Positions 48,601-61,271 of a stretch of DNA of 64,000 nt are shown one piece after another. The notes under the pieces were generated by a model. That model was not told the origin of the DNA. It ran no database searches and saw only the letters and a list, made by a program, of their open reading frames with translations. The DNA lies in assembly GCA_038503075.1 (NCBI GenBank), contig JBCAML010000003.1:3348001-3412000 (forward strand), given 5' to 3'. Each line of letters starts with the position of its first letter. Positions within the stretch are counted from its first letter, which is position 1. This DNA is from Gyromitra esculenta. Its lineage: Eukaryota > Ascomycota > Pezizomycetes > Pezizales > Discinaceae. Made by a program: the position numbers and the translations under genes.

Positions 48601-49661
48601 ATGTATGTATGTATGTATGTAGCAAATCCAGCTCCTCTCTTTTCCGTGGAACGATCGTAGGTATGGAATGGATATGGTATGTTCTATGCACATACATATA
48701 GCCAAATTGTTAGTAGACCACCCACCTCGAGCTCCCGTACCACTTCTGGCAGCACCATATCGCATTGTACCGTATCGCACCATATCACATCACATCACAT
48801 CGCTACATGTATTTTCACGTCCACCCCCAAATGTTCTATGCATACTCTATATATCTGTGATCTGTGTATTCGGAAAGAAAGGAAAAAAAAAATCATCCCA
48901 TTTAACCCGTTGTTTGCATAACTACAGTGCCAAAAGCCAAAAGCCAAAAACGAAACACGAACACAAAAAGAAAAAAAAGGACAAAAGCAGTAACTAAAAG
49001 CAGTAACAAAAGACCCCCCGGTTCCATACCCTCCAACCCATATATCGAAATATCATCTCACCTCCTGCTCGCGCACACCCATCATCCCCATTCATCACCA
49101 GTAATTTGCACCTAACCTAGTCTACCAAACCTCATTTCCAACGGTCAAGAGAGAAAAGGAAAAAGGGAAAAAGAAAGGCCGCTACCAAAACTCAAAGGAG
49201 AGAAAAACACTGTAAGGAAACGTACAGATGAGGAGGGGACATGTCATAGCTGGTGGGCAAGTTGGCGGATAGTAAAAATCTGTAACGAATAAAAGGCAGA
49301 GAGGAAATAGAGATTCGGGGAAAGAGCATGAAGGAAAAACACCCTCTGTACGATCAAAAAAAAAACATGAACAAAAAAACAGCCAATAGATTAAGAAAAA
49401 CAAAAAGCAGTACAGTGAGATTACGTAGTTTTTATAAAACGCAAATACAAACACACACTCTCAATCTCTCACGCACTCGGGAAAGACAACTCAAAAACGG
49501 GGTGGGGAAAAACGACAAAAAAATCAAATCACAACGCCAGTTATTTTTAAAAAGGTTTAATTCAGCAAGGTCTCCTCTCCCTCCCTCCCAAGTTCAATCC
49601 CTCTCTCCTCCGCTCTCTCTCATTTTGCATAAAATATAGGAATAAATAAATTGAAATTATG
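45663..49661. other. Gene-poor stretch of 4 kb
   Basis: No gene is supported. It contains a TATG microsatellite (48598-48621), a G/C-rich polypurine/polypyrimidine tract (about 48235-48275) and TACATGTA at 47451, 48345 and 48804. Frames at 46008-46244, 47443-47640 and 47775-48320 show no recognisable content. Confidence 0.5.
48598..48621. repeat. TATG microsatellite
   Basis: About six tandem TATG units. Confidence 0.85.
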
Positions 49662-50615
49662 CTACTCTTCTTCTGGAACGGTAAACAGCGCTACTCTCAC
49701 ACGATGACTCTGTTTCGAATAAATGGTATTAGCAGGGTATACGTAAGTGGCAGGGAATTAATCAGTAATCACGTGAGATCACGTGATATGGTGTGCGTGC
49801 GCTTCGGAGAAGGAATTGAAAAATAGCCGGGCGATAAGAGGACACATATGCCGAGAACAAAAAGGCGCGGGCAAAGTGAAAATTCCAAACATACCGAAGG
49901 TAATTTAGGGATAACAACGGCCAGTACGGCAAGAGTGTTAATGATAAAATACGTCAGGTCATAGTGCGTGTAATGCGTGCTCATCAGGAACCTATCGGCA
50001 CAAAAATCACGAGTATCAGCCCGCGGGTTAATTAATAATTTAGATAGGCTCGGTCAAGACTTACAGTACTATCGGCACCGTCAGTAGGAATTTCTTTGTG
50101 GGTGTGTACTGATCCCCGTTGTCGATCTGCTCCCACATATTCAGATTATCGTAGGCCCCCGCGTTAAACTCGAAAGGAATTCCTTGAACCCAATGGAACA
50201 TAAGGAAAGATGCCTGCGGCGCCCTCTCTCCTATCAGTATTTGCTTTTCTTTCTTGTCTTCTCCAGCGTTTACACCCCCACCATCCCCCCCAGACGTGGG
50301 CACGTACCATCATATACGAGATATTCGTCAATGTCCAGCTAGTCTCCTGAGACACTCCCGGCATTGTATCGTAGAATATCTTCAGGGCGATAATCAGGAC
50401 AATATGAATTCCCCAAGCACCTAAGGGTCCCGTCAGCTCCCCTTATCCCCACTCCGGAACACGTGAAGAGATAACCCACCTTTGCTGTTGACCCAGCTCG
50501 CGTTCAGGTTCGGCAGTGCAGCCTGATCGGATCGCTGCTCGATCGTCTCTGGAGGTTCTTTGTATATCAGGGAGCTGGAGCGGCGTCTTCGGCCAGCATT
50601 ATTGGCGTCCGCCAT
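49662..50615 (-). CDS. ORM1: ORM1/ORM2 (ORMDL) sphingolipid regulator
   Basis: ER membrane protein that inhibits serine palmitoyltransferase and so controls sphingolipid synthesis. Exons 50615-50480, 50420-50308, 50213-50065, 49991-49895 and 49709-49662 give 180 residues. The N-terminal Ser cluster RRRRSSSLIY resembles the segment phosphorylated by Ypk-type kinases in yeast. The core has NLNASWVNSKGAWGIHIVL, TSWTLTNISYMM, SFLMFHWVQGIPFEF, QYTPTKKFLLTVPIVLFLM and THYDLTYFIINTLAVL, ending HRVRVALFTVPEEE. Four membrane segments are expected. Yeast has two paralogues; this window shows one. The last intron carries two TCACGTGA palindromes. Confidence 0.95.
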
Positions 50616-51809
50616 GGCGCCGGCGGAAGGGGGGGTGGTGCGGGGGAGGAGGAGGGAATGAATTTTGAAGTTGTGGGGGGGAGAGTTGCCTGGGGAGGCG
50701 ACTGGTTGTTGAGGTGAGTCGAGTCGGGGAACGAGGCGAGGCTGAGGCCTAGGGATGTGTGGGTGTGTGGTTGTCAAGGATGCACGCGGACAGAAGAACG
50801 CAGGTAGCGAAGATGGTATGGCAGCTACACGGTCGGCAGGTACTGGAGAGACGGTCTGAGGCAGAGAAAGGAGAGAGAACACACGAAAACGAGAGACGAG
50901 ATAGGGAGTGGCAGTCAGTGGGAGGCCAAGCTGTCGGGGAGGCGGGAGCGGGAGAGGCTGTATTTAGCAGGCAGCGAGCGTGAAAGGAGAGGCCGAGCAC
51001 AGTACAGCAGAGAACGTAGAATATAACGTGCGAGAAAGACAGAAACCCGTATGTTTGCTTTTCAGACCACGATGCAGTGTGGCATCAGGCGATGGATGGG
51101 ATGGCACGAGAGAGAATCGAGATGGATGAAGCAGAGCAGAGCAGATTCACAGACGGCGCGAGCAGCCTCCCCCGGCCAGATTTGTTCTTTGCTCCTTGGC
51201 ACCAAACGGCCGTGCATCGTCTTTGCACACACGCGATATTACTGTGCTGTACTGTACTGTGCTGTCTCCTTTCCCTGGGACGCGACCCAATTTACGAATA
51301 ACATGTGTAAACGAGGAGCAGACCTGGCTCGCTCGCGGTTTTGGTAGCTGGGATGGGAGCAGGAGAAGCCGTGCCGCTGGCTGCTGGATTGGCTGGCTGC
51401 TGCTGCTGCCCAGACCCCGGCTATCTGTCCAGCCAGCCAGCCATGCAGGAGACGACAGCGAGGAAAAAGTAAACCAAGGAGAAGGGGATGAAAGTTCTAC
51501 CCAGCGTCCGCAGAACTCAGTCCTCCAACAAATTCTGTCCCTCCAACTTACTGTAGGCCAACAGCATCTACTCTACTCTACTCTACGTTTGTGTCCCCGC
51601 ATACATACGGGTAACTACGCAACCGCTGCCCGAGGCAACGTCGCCGTCGATTACCTGCAACACGCTTGAACATCTTCCTCGCGAACAGCGACCACCATCG
51701 CAGCAAAACCCGGCCATCGCTCGCAATCTAACACTTTTCTACATCGCGCGCAATTGGCGATTGCGCGCAGTGATAGTTGTGTTCTAGGGTCCCGTCTACA
51801 GTCTTCGCG
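50616..51809. promoter_or_regulatory. Divergent promoter region of ORM1 and the Air1-like gene
   Basis: 1.2 kb between two divergent ATGs. It holds G/A-rich leader-like sequence on the ORM1 side and CTGTACTGT-type repeats near 51245-51262. Frames here (51051-51347, 51196-51669) have no family content. Confidence 0.5.
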
Positions 51810-54285
51810 ATGGAAGCCACCGACTCAGTTCCCCAGGGCGCTGATACTGCTGCTACTGCTAGCAAAAAGCGCGCCACACCAACAAATTCTCCTCCCCCAT
51901 CATCATCCTCGACCAACGGTTCCGGCAATAAGCGCCAGCGTCTCAGCTCCAAGACAGCCATTGGAGAAAAGAGTTCAACAGAAGATTTCATCTCGCTTGA
52001 TTTTTCAGATGGCGATGGTGAAGAGGAAGAGCCCGCTCTGATTGCAAAAATATCCAAGTCTGCTTTCCTGGGCTCAATCGCAGAGGAGAATGAAAGCGCG
52101 GAATTGGAAGAGGAGGAAGGAGAGGATGAAGAAGGAGGAGTGAAAGAGAAAATTTCAAAGAAAAAAAGACGACCCAGAGGGGGACGGGGGAAGAGAAAGC
52201 TTAAGGAATTAGAACCACAGACAAGCCAGGACGTGAAGGAACAGTTGGGGCAACTAAGTTTGAAAGGCGAAATGGATTCATCCGACGAAGGTGGCGTTCA
52301 GATTACGCCTACAGACGACTCTAGCAACTCTAGAGGCATAGACAACGAGTCGGGAGAGGAGGAGGAGGAGGAAGATAAGGATTCTTTTGCCCGGCGCACC
52401 TTGCAGGAGAAGGTGGCAAATGAGACACAGACCCTTGGAGAGGGACAAAACGAGCAGAAGCTTGAAACTGTGGAAACTACGGCTGTGATAACTGCAAAAT
52501 CAGAGACCGACAGTATCAGTTTAAGTAACGGGACTACTTTACCCGTTGAGGAGGTCTCTGCACGTGTGAAAAGCAAGGACAAAAAGAGACGCAAGGAGAG
52601 AGAGAGGCAAAGGAAAGAGCTGAAAGCAGCAGCAAAAAAGGAACGGAGGGACAAAGCGCAGCTTGATCTCCCTAAAGGTGGGGGCTTTAGCAACCTTCCT
52701 GACGGAAAGGATGGTAATGATCAGGAGAGGGATGAGATTGACTTTTCAGAAGACGATGATGACGATGAGGGGATAGAGATCAATGTGGACATGGACATGG
52801 ACGATCTTGAAGCACAGCAGGAAGAGCAACAGGATGGTAAAACAGCAGAAGCGCAGGCGAGAAACGCATCAGATGATGAGGAAGGAGAAGTTGGTGAATC
52901 ACTCGAAAACGGTGAGGCGAGTGAGGGCGAGAGCGAGTCGTCCGATGATGGCGGTGAATCCCCGCTCCTCGACCAAGTCTTGGCCTTCAGCCAGAGAAAA
53001 TACTACACGGCGTTTGTTCTTCCTCCCTTTGAGAAGGAAGAAGCTCGGCCGTTTTTTGAAATTGTCCAGAATCCGGACTTTAAAGTGGATATGGCAAGAG
53101 AGAGAAAAGCTGCAACCCCACACCAGATTAAGGAGAGTAAACGGATATGCAACGTCTGTACACAAACTGGGCACTCAGAGGATAGCTGCGAGTATTTAAA
53201 GGTACGCCGGAACACCAAATTCCTTATGGTAAGGGTAAAAAAAAGACTAAGACTAACTAAAATCCGCGAAAATAGTGTAAGTATTGCGAAAAATGGAACG
53301 AACACTTCTCGCACGCTTGCCCGGATGCCCCCGGCGACAACGACGACGAGCCACGCGTAAAAGACGTAATCCCGCCCGTACCCCCCCCCCTGCTTTCTCC
53401 ACGGATGTTTCACATTTACTAACTAGTATTTCTATTATAAAACAGATGTGGCGCCGTATTCCCGCCCACTTCCACAAGACAACCTCTCCGGCCTCCAAGC
53501 TCCGCACCGCTTGCTATTACTGTGCTGGCGTCGACCACTTCGGCGATGACTGCCCTCGTATCCAGCCTCTCTCAGTACCTGGCAGTTTCTCACTAACAGA
53601 TATCAACACCTGCGGCTACGCATCCCAGGACTGGCTGCTCACGTTCTCCGACAAGCTCGACGATCTCGAAGCGGATAGGGCTTCAGTGAAGTATGGGCCA
53701 CCCGGCACCAAACAAACCGTCATGCCCGCGCCAGACCCATTCAAGGACTACCGCAAGATCGACGAACTGCCCCGGGACCCCCCGCCCCCCGTTGCTCCTA
53801 GAGGAAAAGGGAGGAATGGCGGAGGAGGCGGAGGAGGAGGAGGGGAAGACACGTATCGACCAGAACGCGCAGCCCGAGGACCTGGCCGCGCCCCACAAGA
53901 GAGCCAACATCGCAATCGTAGTCCCAGGTCAGAGGTATTTAGTCGCCACCGAGAACAGCCAACCTCTAGACAACCCCACGTGCTTCCGGCAAGACCCCGC
54001 TCAAGGAGTCCCCCAAGGCATAGGTCTGGTGGGGGAGGAGGAGGAGGAGGGGTAGGGGGCAACTCGTACAGACCGCCGGCCGACTACTACGATCGCCCCG
54101 CCAACAGCGGAGGTCGTGGCGGCTACAGCGGCTCAGGGAGGGCGTACGAGTCAAGGGCACAACCGCCATTACCAAACAAACCTCCGCCTCGCGACAACGG
54201 AAGTAGAGGCGGAGGCGGCGGGAGAGAGAGCTATAGACCGATGCCATCTAGCTCGAGGGGGAGTTGGCAAAGGTATAAAGCATAG
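51810..54285 (+). CDS. Zinc-knuckle protein, Air1/Air2-like (TRAMP complex)
   Basis: Probably the RNA-binding subunit that links a Trf4/5-type poly(A) polymerase to Mtr4 in nuclear RNA surveillance. Exons 51810-53201, 53276-53365 and 53446-54285 give 773 residues. A long acidic and Lys-rich N-terminal region (residues 1-400) is followed by FALPP-like KYYTAFVLPPFEKEEARP and CCHC knuckles: CNVCTQTGHSEDSC, CKYCEKWNEHFSHACP (non-canonical spacing) and CYYCAGVDHFGDDC. The C-terminus is rich in Arg/Gly/Pro with long Gly runs. Yeast Air proteins have five knuckles and no such tails, so the assignment to TRAMP is by domain type only; another zinc-knuckle protein is possible. Intron 2 contains a run of ten C. 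Confidence 0.8.
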
Positions 54286-55599
54286 CCTTTTTTATATATA
54301 CTTGACCTGCCGTATCTTGACAGCGTAGTGTGGGGAAAGGGATGGCGCGGTGCGGAGGACATTTGGTCAAGAGCCTTTTTTTTCCCTTCTTTTTTATTTG
54401 TAGACCTTTTTTTTGTTATGTTCTCTCTGCCTTTTTTTCTTTTATTTCTACCTCAGTATTAATCTGCAAATATGCTATACTAGGGTTGAATCGGTACTGT
54501 TCTAGCGAAAAGATTGTACAATATGGCACGGTATAAAATAAGAAAACACGGGTGACGGGAGGAGGGATGCACGGGCGGAGTTATTGCACGTATGTCCGCG
54601 CGTAGCGAGTTCAGCGCCCGCAGCGGGGATACGGTATGAATAATAAAAAAATAGAGCTAAATGGGGTTAGGGTACATTGTTTACCTGGATCTCTCACCGC
54701 CAATACTTAGGCTTCCATTGGTGTTTGCTCTTTCCTCTTTGAGGGAGTTAATTAATTCGTGGATTTGTGTCACGGATTGTCACTCGGCCATCGGTGTTGC
54801 CTTGCCCGGGCTTCAGCCACGTTGGCATAGATTGTCGTGTATGCCGTTCTTCTGGTGTGTGACCTGACGCTCTACACAAATTCTAGGCAGATGCAGTGAT
54901 TTGTAGAATTCTGTGAACGAACTCTGCTTGTGTGAAGCTCTGAGCAACGACTGGTATTAGCCGACCACGGAAACTCAAGCAAGATAATATAAATAAAACC
55001 GTGGTGGTTTCAACAGAGTTTTGATACTTGTGTGTAGAAAAGCGTAAATACCTGGAGGAGAGTGGACTAGCAGGGCGTTGTGGGGGCAAGTGTCGAAAAG
55101 GGCTCAGACGAAAAGAAAAGAAAAGTCATGATCTTGTGGCCTGAGGCTTGGCTTGGTGTTGCGGCTCTATAGTAACTGCATAGCGGCTTGGCGCGTCAAC
55201 AAACAAAGTGTCGGGGCCGTGTCGGAAAAAAGAGATCTGCAGGAGAATCTGCTCAACGTCGCTCCGCTCTTCCACAGGACTCTCTCGCTCTCTCTCGCGT
55301 GGTTCTGCGACTCCTGTATTCTGTTCCCCGTGTTCGGGCTGCTGCTCGTGCTCTGCTTTCGACACAAAGCGTATATCAGAAAACGGAGGCTGCTTGCTGT
55401 AGCTGTGCCGCCGCATCAGCCCCCTTACACCCCGTCGTCACTGCCAGCTATCCAGGTGCACACAACCCGCGCAGCCGAGTTTCTCAGAGAGCTCTCTTCG
55501 CCTGCTCACTCGTCTTTCATACCAACCTGCTCAACCTAGGCTCTCTCTCTCCCAATAACCCTCGGGTGCTTCCTTTCACAAATATTTAGCCAGAGCCAC
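54286..55599. other. Intergenic, no gene seen
   Basis: 3' flank of the Air1-like gene and upstream region of the next. The frames at 55126-55589 lie over C/T-rich DNA that looks like a promoter and leader. Confidence 0.5.
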
Positions 55600-56323
55600 A
55601 TGAGCACTATGGCAAAGATGAACGGCAACCAAGGACACGGCAAGGCTGCCACCAATATCTGGCAGGTTATGAACTACCAAGTTCCCCGAGGGTACGTTTT
55701 TTGCGAGATTCCTCCGTTCTACCCATCAAGCTCTCCTCGCTTGGCTTGGCTTGCATCCATATAAGTTGGCTGGGGAAGTGCCTAAGCAAGAAGCTGTTGT
55801 GATGGTGGTGGTGGTGATGATGGTGGTTACTTTTGCTTTTTCTTCTTCCAAGTTCCAGACTAACGAGATTCTGTTGTACAGGAAATGTGTTCATAAAGTA
55901 ATCTCCTCCCATAGCCTCCCCCTCCCCCCCTCCTGTAGGGCAGGCAAAAATATTAACCACACCCTGTAACAGGCCTCAATGCTATCACCCGGTTGCCCCT
56001 GTCTCCGGTTCATGCTCAACCCGCTCCAAGCCGCGTCGTCCTTCGCGTGCGACGGTTGCGGTCACCATGCATCTTTCCACAATCTGCGGAACCCCAGCGA
56101 AGAAGCACCAGATATCGAATTTGTCGACGAGCGGCGGATGGTTGCCAATGGCGGCACCGGTGGTGCTGTTGGCGTCAAGAATGGGAATGCCATCGGAAAT
56201 GGAAGCAGTCGAAAGAGGTCCAGTACGACGATTGCGGGAAGGATTCTCGGGCGAGGGCAGGAGGATGAGGAAGAAGAGGAGGATGAGAGGGAAGGACAAA
56301 TGGTCAAAAGGGCGAGGTGTTGA
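55600..56323 (+). CDS. Small Cys-rich orphan protein, intron position uncertain
   Basis: First exon from ATG at 55600 (MSTMAKMNGNQGHGKAATN, then IWQVMNYQVPRG). The last exon is 55973-56323, beginning ASMLSPGCPCLRFML and containing ACDGCGHHASFHNL; this CPC / CDGCGHHASFH arrangement suggests a small metal site. It ends in an acidic tail and KRARC. The good donor at 55692 (GTACGT) is out of phase with the only possible acceptor (before 55973). So either a small middle exon exists, or an in-phase donor upstream (55666, GTTATG) is used. In the latter case the product is about 138 residues. I have seen similar small fungal proteins but know no function. Confidence 0.6.
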
Positions 56324-58716
56324 TGTGGACACGGGTCTTACCGGGGGAATTGGGGGCAGCGGTGAAGAAAGGGTAAAAGCGGAGAGGTGGAATGACTGGC
56401 GTTTTTTTGTGTGATGATATCTGTTTTTTTTCTTCCCACATCTCATTCGCGGTTTTGTCCTTGATATTTTTTATGAGTGGGAAAAAGAGAAGTGAAATTT
56501 TCGAATTGAAAGCTATGGGGAGGGGTGGTTTTTTGTTTTTTTGGCTATCAATTGGGCGTGTGGTGGTTTCCGTTTGTATTTTTCTTCTCTCTCCTTTTTT
56601 TTCTTTAAACAGCTGCTCTGTGTTAATCCGTGATCGGGGCTTCTCCTAATCTCATTAAGTACGAACTTCCCGTACATTTCAACCTATCGAGAGCAGTGCA
56701 TTTTATACTGCTTTCTCCTCCGCGTTGGTGTTAATGGTTTTGTCTCTAGCTTTTGTTTCCTCCTCCCCTACTTGTGTATCTTCTTCGTGTTGCAAAAGAT
56801 TGGATGTATGTTGAATTGGTTCACAGCTGGACTTTTTTTCTGATACAGCAAGTTTGAGTTTATGGACAAGGTTATCGAGACACAGTGTGATATAACCTCC
56901 TCTTACTATTCCCCTAGCTAGTATAACCAACCCCCCCCTCTATCTTGCTTTGATAATACAGCAACGATATAGATCCAACGTCATATTCTCATTTAACGCG
57001 ACGATCTGACCACTGAAAGCCGTTTATCTATATAGCGTTAGAGCAAAAAAATTATCAGGACGTAACCAGTAGGTTCCAGCGCTAGGGAAAAACCAAAAAT
57101 CATCTATGCGAAACTGTTGTGCATGTGGGGTTTAAATGGGTTCGTTTATGTATAAAAATTGCTGATTCATCTAGATCTGAAATTTAGAAACGCTAATACT
57201 AATGGATCCCGGACTCCGTTCCCCCCCCTCCCGGTGGTAGATACACGTACTTATCTAGGCTAACTACATGTGCACATTGCTTAATGGCGGGGGGGCTGTT
57301 GTCATTAAATACAAAAATTTCGCCCGTGAATCCTTAGTTATTTGGTAGTGCGAATAGGGATGTATGAATATTTTTTGTTAGTCTAGAGTATGGTATGGCC
57401 CCCAAAATTCCCGATGACGATGATGATGATGCCAAGACCCAGGGTTCTCTACCATCTGATCTCCTTATTGGCTAGTGAGACGTCGTTTGCTCTGGGCAGT
57501 AGTTTGTGGATTCTGTCCCACTGGTAACGTTGGGGACTACTGTAAGATGTGATAGTACAACTTTTTATGGTACATATATATATATATATACATGTACATA
57601 TCCGTCATGGGGGGACAATTTACAAGCTGCAGTCTCGACTAACAAAAAAAATTTGGGTGAGGTGCTTCACTGGTAACATCCAGAGTGATCTGGCCGGACT
57701 GGGATTTAATTTACTGCTTTATGTATTTCGCACTTGTAGCGGACAAGATCCTGATTGAAAACGGTAATCCTATACTGCTCGTATTCTCAACCAACTTCTT
57801 CAACGAATTTACAGCTACTGGCTCAATTCGCTATAGTTATCGAGTTAGTTATCCCCTCCAATTAGTGCTTAGCAAAAGAAATGTCACTTGTACGATGGAT
57901 CATCGACGGGTCATCAAAGGCAAGGATGAAAGCTACGTATAGTTAGGTTGTCGCGGAAATCCTTCACCGGAGAAGAAACGCAAAGTTCCCCATACATAGG
58001 TTGGTTCCCATTCTCCGCTGCTTTAGCCTGCCACGGCAGCAATACATGTATGTTATGGGGAGGGCTGGGGGAGGACTAGGTTTCTCGGGTAATATGTTGA
58101 TGGATGAAATGGTGTAAAGTTTAGAAGCTCGAGCGTAGGTTCCTCATTGTTGCTCTGGGTGTTGTAGTGTTTACCCGTGGCCCTTTTCCTGCAGCAAAAA
58201 ACTCAGGATTATCCTGAAATAGGTACGTTTTTGTGTGCTCAGAATCTGACGTTCATGTATTTCGTAACTTGCAGTAGAGTCATACACTGTCACTCGAATA
58301 GGTGACTTGGAGACAGAATATTGCCAGATTAATTAGTTGTTTGATTGGGCTCCTCAGGTGGTCGGTGGGGCAGTATCACGAGTCTTTCTTCGGTTTGCAA
58401 GTATTATTAGTGGAAAGCTTGGAAGGTGAATAACTGGTAACTTGTTTATCAGATGCTTTACCATCCCAACATCGTATTGCTCGTCTCCTTCGAATCCATC
58501 GAATTCATCGCAGCACGGAAGATGCAACCAAAAGAAGGAAATAAAGGAAATAAAGGAATCAAAAAACTGTAAGCCCATAGAAAGAAGTAGATAATGGGAG
58601 ATTGAATAGCAAGAAAACAAATTTCGAGGCTGATACCAAGTAGGTCAAATAAATAGCCAAAAATCCCTGAAAAATAAAACAAAAAAACGGCTCAAGCCTA
58701 GACCATCTATCACAGA
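56324..58716. other. Gene-poor stretch of 2.4 kb
   Basis: No supported gene. It includes a TA microsatellite (57574-57590) running into TACATGTA (57589), and another TACATGTA at 58043. Confidence 0.5.
57574..57590. repeat. TA microsatellite
   Basis: Alternating TA over about 17 bases, directly followed by CATGTACATA. Confidence 0.85.
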
Positions 58717-61187
58717 CTACCAATACCCAGTATTAGCGATCTCTTGGGCCCCCTGAAGTCTTTCCAGCTTAGCTGTGAGGTTCTTGCGTTTTTCGATAAT
58801 GGTTTGTTCTTCGCCAGCAATCGCTCTTAGCTCTTCAGGCGTTAGCCCCCCCACAAAACTTGGAGAGAAAGAACGAATTGGACCGGATGGACCAAGGAAA
58901 TGCCGTTCAATGACCTGCAAGGCCACACAGTCTACAAAACGTTTGCGTGCAACTTTGTAGAAAGCCTGCAAGACATCGTGGATCTCGTTGACAGCCTGTT
59001 GCTCGTTACTGATATATGTCTTTTTGAGAATGACTGCCGCAGAATCGGGGTTCGCATCGTCTTTTGCAACCGCTATGCCATTTATCGAGTTGAGAATACG
59101 ATCCTTTCGGGAGTTGCCGAGATTCTCTGCATAGTAATGGTTATAAGTGAGAAGAATACCACCTCTCTCATCCTGAAGAATCGCAGCAAGCTCTTCGTCC
59201 GCCCGTTTGTATACTGCGATAAACATTGGCCTCAACCGCATCCAGATCTTCTGACGCAGAGTGTCATCAGGGCACTTTTGTCGAAGAAGGTCAATGCTGA
59301 ACTCCTCGACGCACTTTTTGACATGTGCGATATGGTTCGTGGCTAGTTTCTCCCACTTAATCGTTTGCATCTGAAAGAGGAGCTGAACAACTCCTGGGTT
59401 GACCATCCCAGGGAGCTCCGCACCACGGGAGTTGTAGTATGCGTCTTTAATCCAATCATGGATCGAAAGTTTTTCTTCCTCTGGATCGGTTGGCGCATTT
59501 TCTGATTCAGGAGCAGTAGAAGGTGTTCCATCGAACGACTTCGTGTGGCCATACCTCCACACTTTGTCCGAAAACTCCTCGTTCAGGTTTTGAATGTGCA
59601 TCCGGACTCTCAGTGATTTCTGTACCAGACAATCCATCTCGTAGAAACCCATCAAGGAATTTTTCGCCGACGCCTGAAACTCAGTGGCGATTTCGATCAA
59701 CATCCGCCTTTGCTCATCACTTGATTCACGGCGGGGTCCGAGGTCTTCAAGATCTTTGCGACAACGTTCCATCAATGTACCGATTTCCTCGACCAAGCTA
59801 GGGTATTCCTTGCGGATGTGGTCGAAAAGCAATTTTCTGAGAAACTTCTCTAGTGCTGGAATCCCTACACGATCTTTATCGAGGGTTCTCCAGGGATCTT
59901 TCATGAAAAATCGACTCTCGTTCGCTCGACGCTCCTGGAAGGTGATGCCTCTTTGAACTTCTTCGGTTGATCTATTCCGGACTACAAACCATCCATGGTT
60001 CAAGATGGTGATCCTGTTTCTTGCGGTATCGATGACCCTGCCTTCATCTCCAGGCTGGATCGCATCCGGTTTGGTGAGGACTCCGACGGTACGAATTCCT
60101 TTGGGATCAGCCACCTTGGCCAAGCGGAATACTTTCTGATTGGCAGTTTCGTTAAGGGAAGAAGCAACAGCACTATTGAATATATTAGTAAACTAACCTG
60201 TTATTCTGAGTAACTTTGGCTTCTTACAGAATTATTGTCCTACTATCTTCAATGTATCGTTTTGCGAGATTCTCAACCACTTCAGCATCCTCTTGCGTCT
60301 GGTGAATAGTTGCGCCTGAAATATAGTCCCTATTTTAGCAATCCGAATAACTAATAGAAACTGGTAGGTGAATAAGAGGGAAGCGTACTTTGGAAGAGCC
60401 CAGGGACGTCAACGACACTGAAATGGGAGCGGCCAGGCCCACAAAGCTCGATTTTCAGTACATCGTCACTGAATCGTGCGCCACCCGAAGTATACGCTTC
60501 TCCGGGTTTTGGAAGGCCCATGAGTACCGCCGACTAGAAACCAATCATTAAAACTTTGGAATGTTGCGTATTAAGTGTTTAAGGCGAAATCTAGGATAAT
60601 ACCTTCTCCATGATTTCCATAAATTTATCACCAGTAAGGACATCAACAGTGTCTGAGAAACCTCGTAGTTTTCTTTTACGTTCCTCGTCACTGTCTTTCG
60701 ATGGGATAAGCGAGACTGTGATCTTCTCATCAAATGACCGGCGAAAGCTGATTTGTGTTGCAAAGCGAGTACAAAGAGTACTTGCGACGGGGAATTGGAT
60801 ACCGGTCAAGGCTTCTAGGAGTGAAGACTTCCCGCTAGACTGATCTCCAACCACTACTAGCTATTACATAATAAGTAAAAAAAATTGGATACTTATTTAC
60901 AGCACTAGGGTAGTTTACGAAAGGCATCGTTGGGAGAAACATACTTGTGGAAGAGATATATCTTCGCTAACCCCAAACTCCCTGAGCTTATCAATGATTT
61001 CGAGCAGCTTGACGAGCTCTTCGCTCTCAAGTTTTTCTGCTGCCATAGCTGGTGGAGGTAGTGTTGTATCACTGTGTATCGTTGGGGCTGGAGTGGAGGA
61101 TAGCTGGTCAGGAGTAGGAGAAGTAGAAATCGGGCCAGGGAAACTGCCAGGAGCTGAAGTCTTTGTGGGGAATTTTTTCGGTGCCAT
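58717..61187 (-). CDS. Dynamin-like large GTPase (Mx-like fungal type)
   Basis: Large self-assembling GTPase of the dynamin superfamily; membrane target unknown. Exons 61187-60945, 60860-60603, 60533-60389, 60315-60228 and 60172-58717 give 729 residues. The Pro/Ser-rich N-terminus (MAPKKFPTKTSAPGSF) leads to the GTPase domain: GDQSSGKSS (residues 86-94, G1), the conserved switch region with PVASTLCTRFATQISF (G2), DVPG (209-212, G3), TKPD (278-281, G4). A stalk region and a C-terminal GED-like segment (FVDCVALQVIERHFLGP, LTPEELRAIAGEE) follow. There is no PH or transmembrane domain, unlike Vps1 or fusion-type dynamins. The frame is open up to an ATG at 61271 (MERMYSIFSS), so a 28-residue extension is possible. 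Confidence 0.9.
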
Positions 61188-61271
61188 GGTTGAGTTTGTA
61201 AGGGACTGAGCAATTGTAGGAACTGTAGCCGTTTTATATGGCGAGGAGAAGATAGAGTACATCCGCTCCAT

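Noticed and set aside
52298..53413. Antisense frames opposite the Air1-like gene
   Set aside because: Mirror frames of low-complexity coding sequence.
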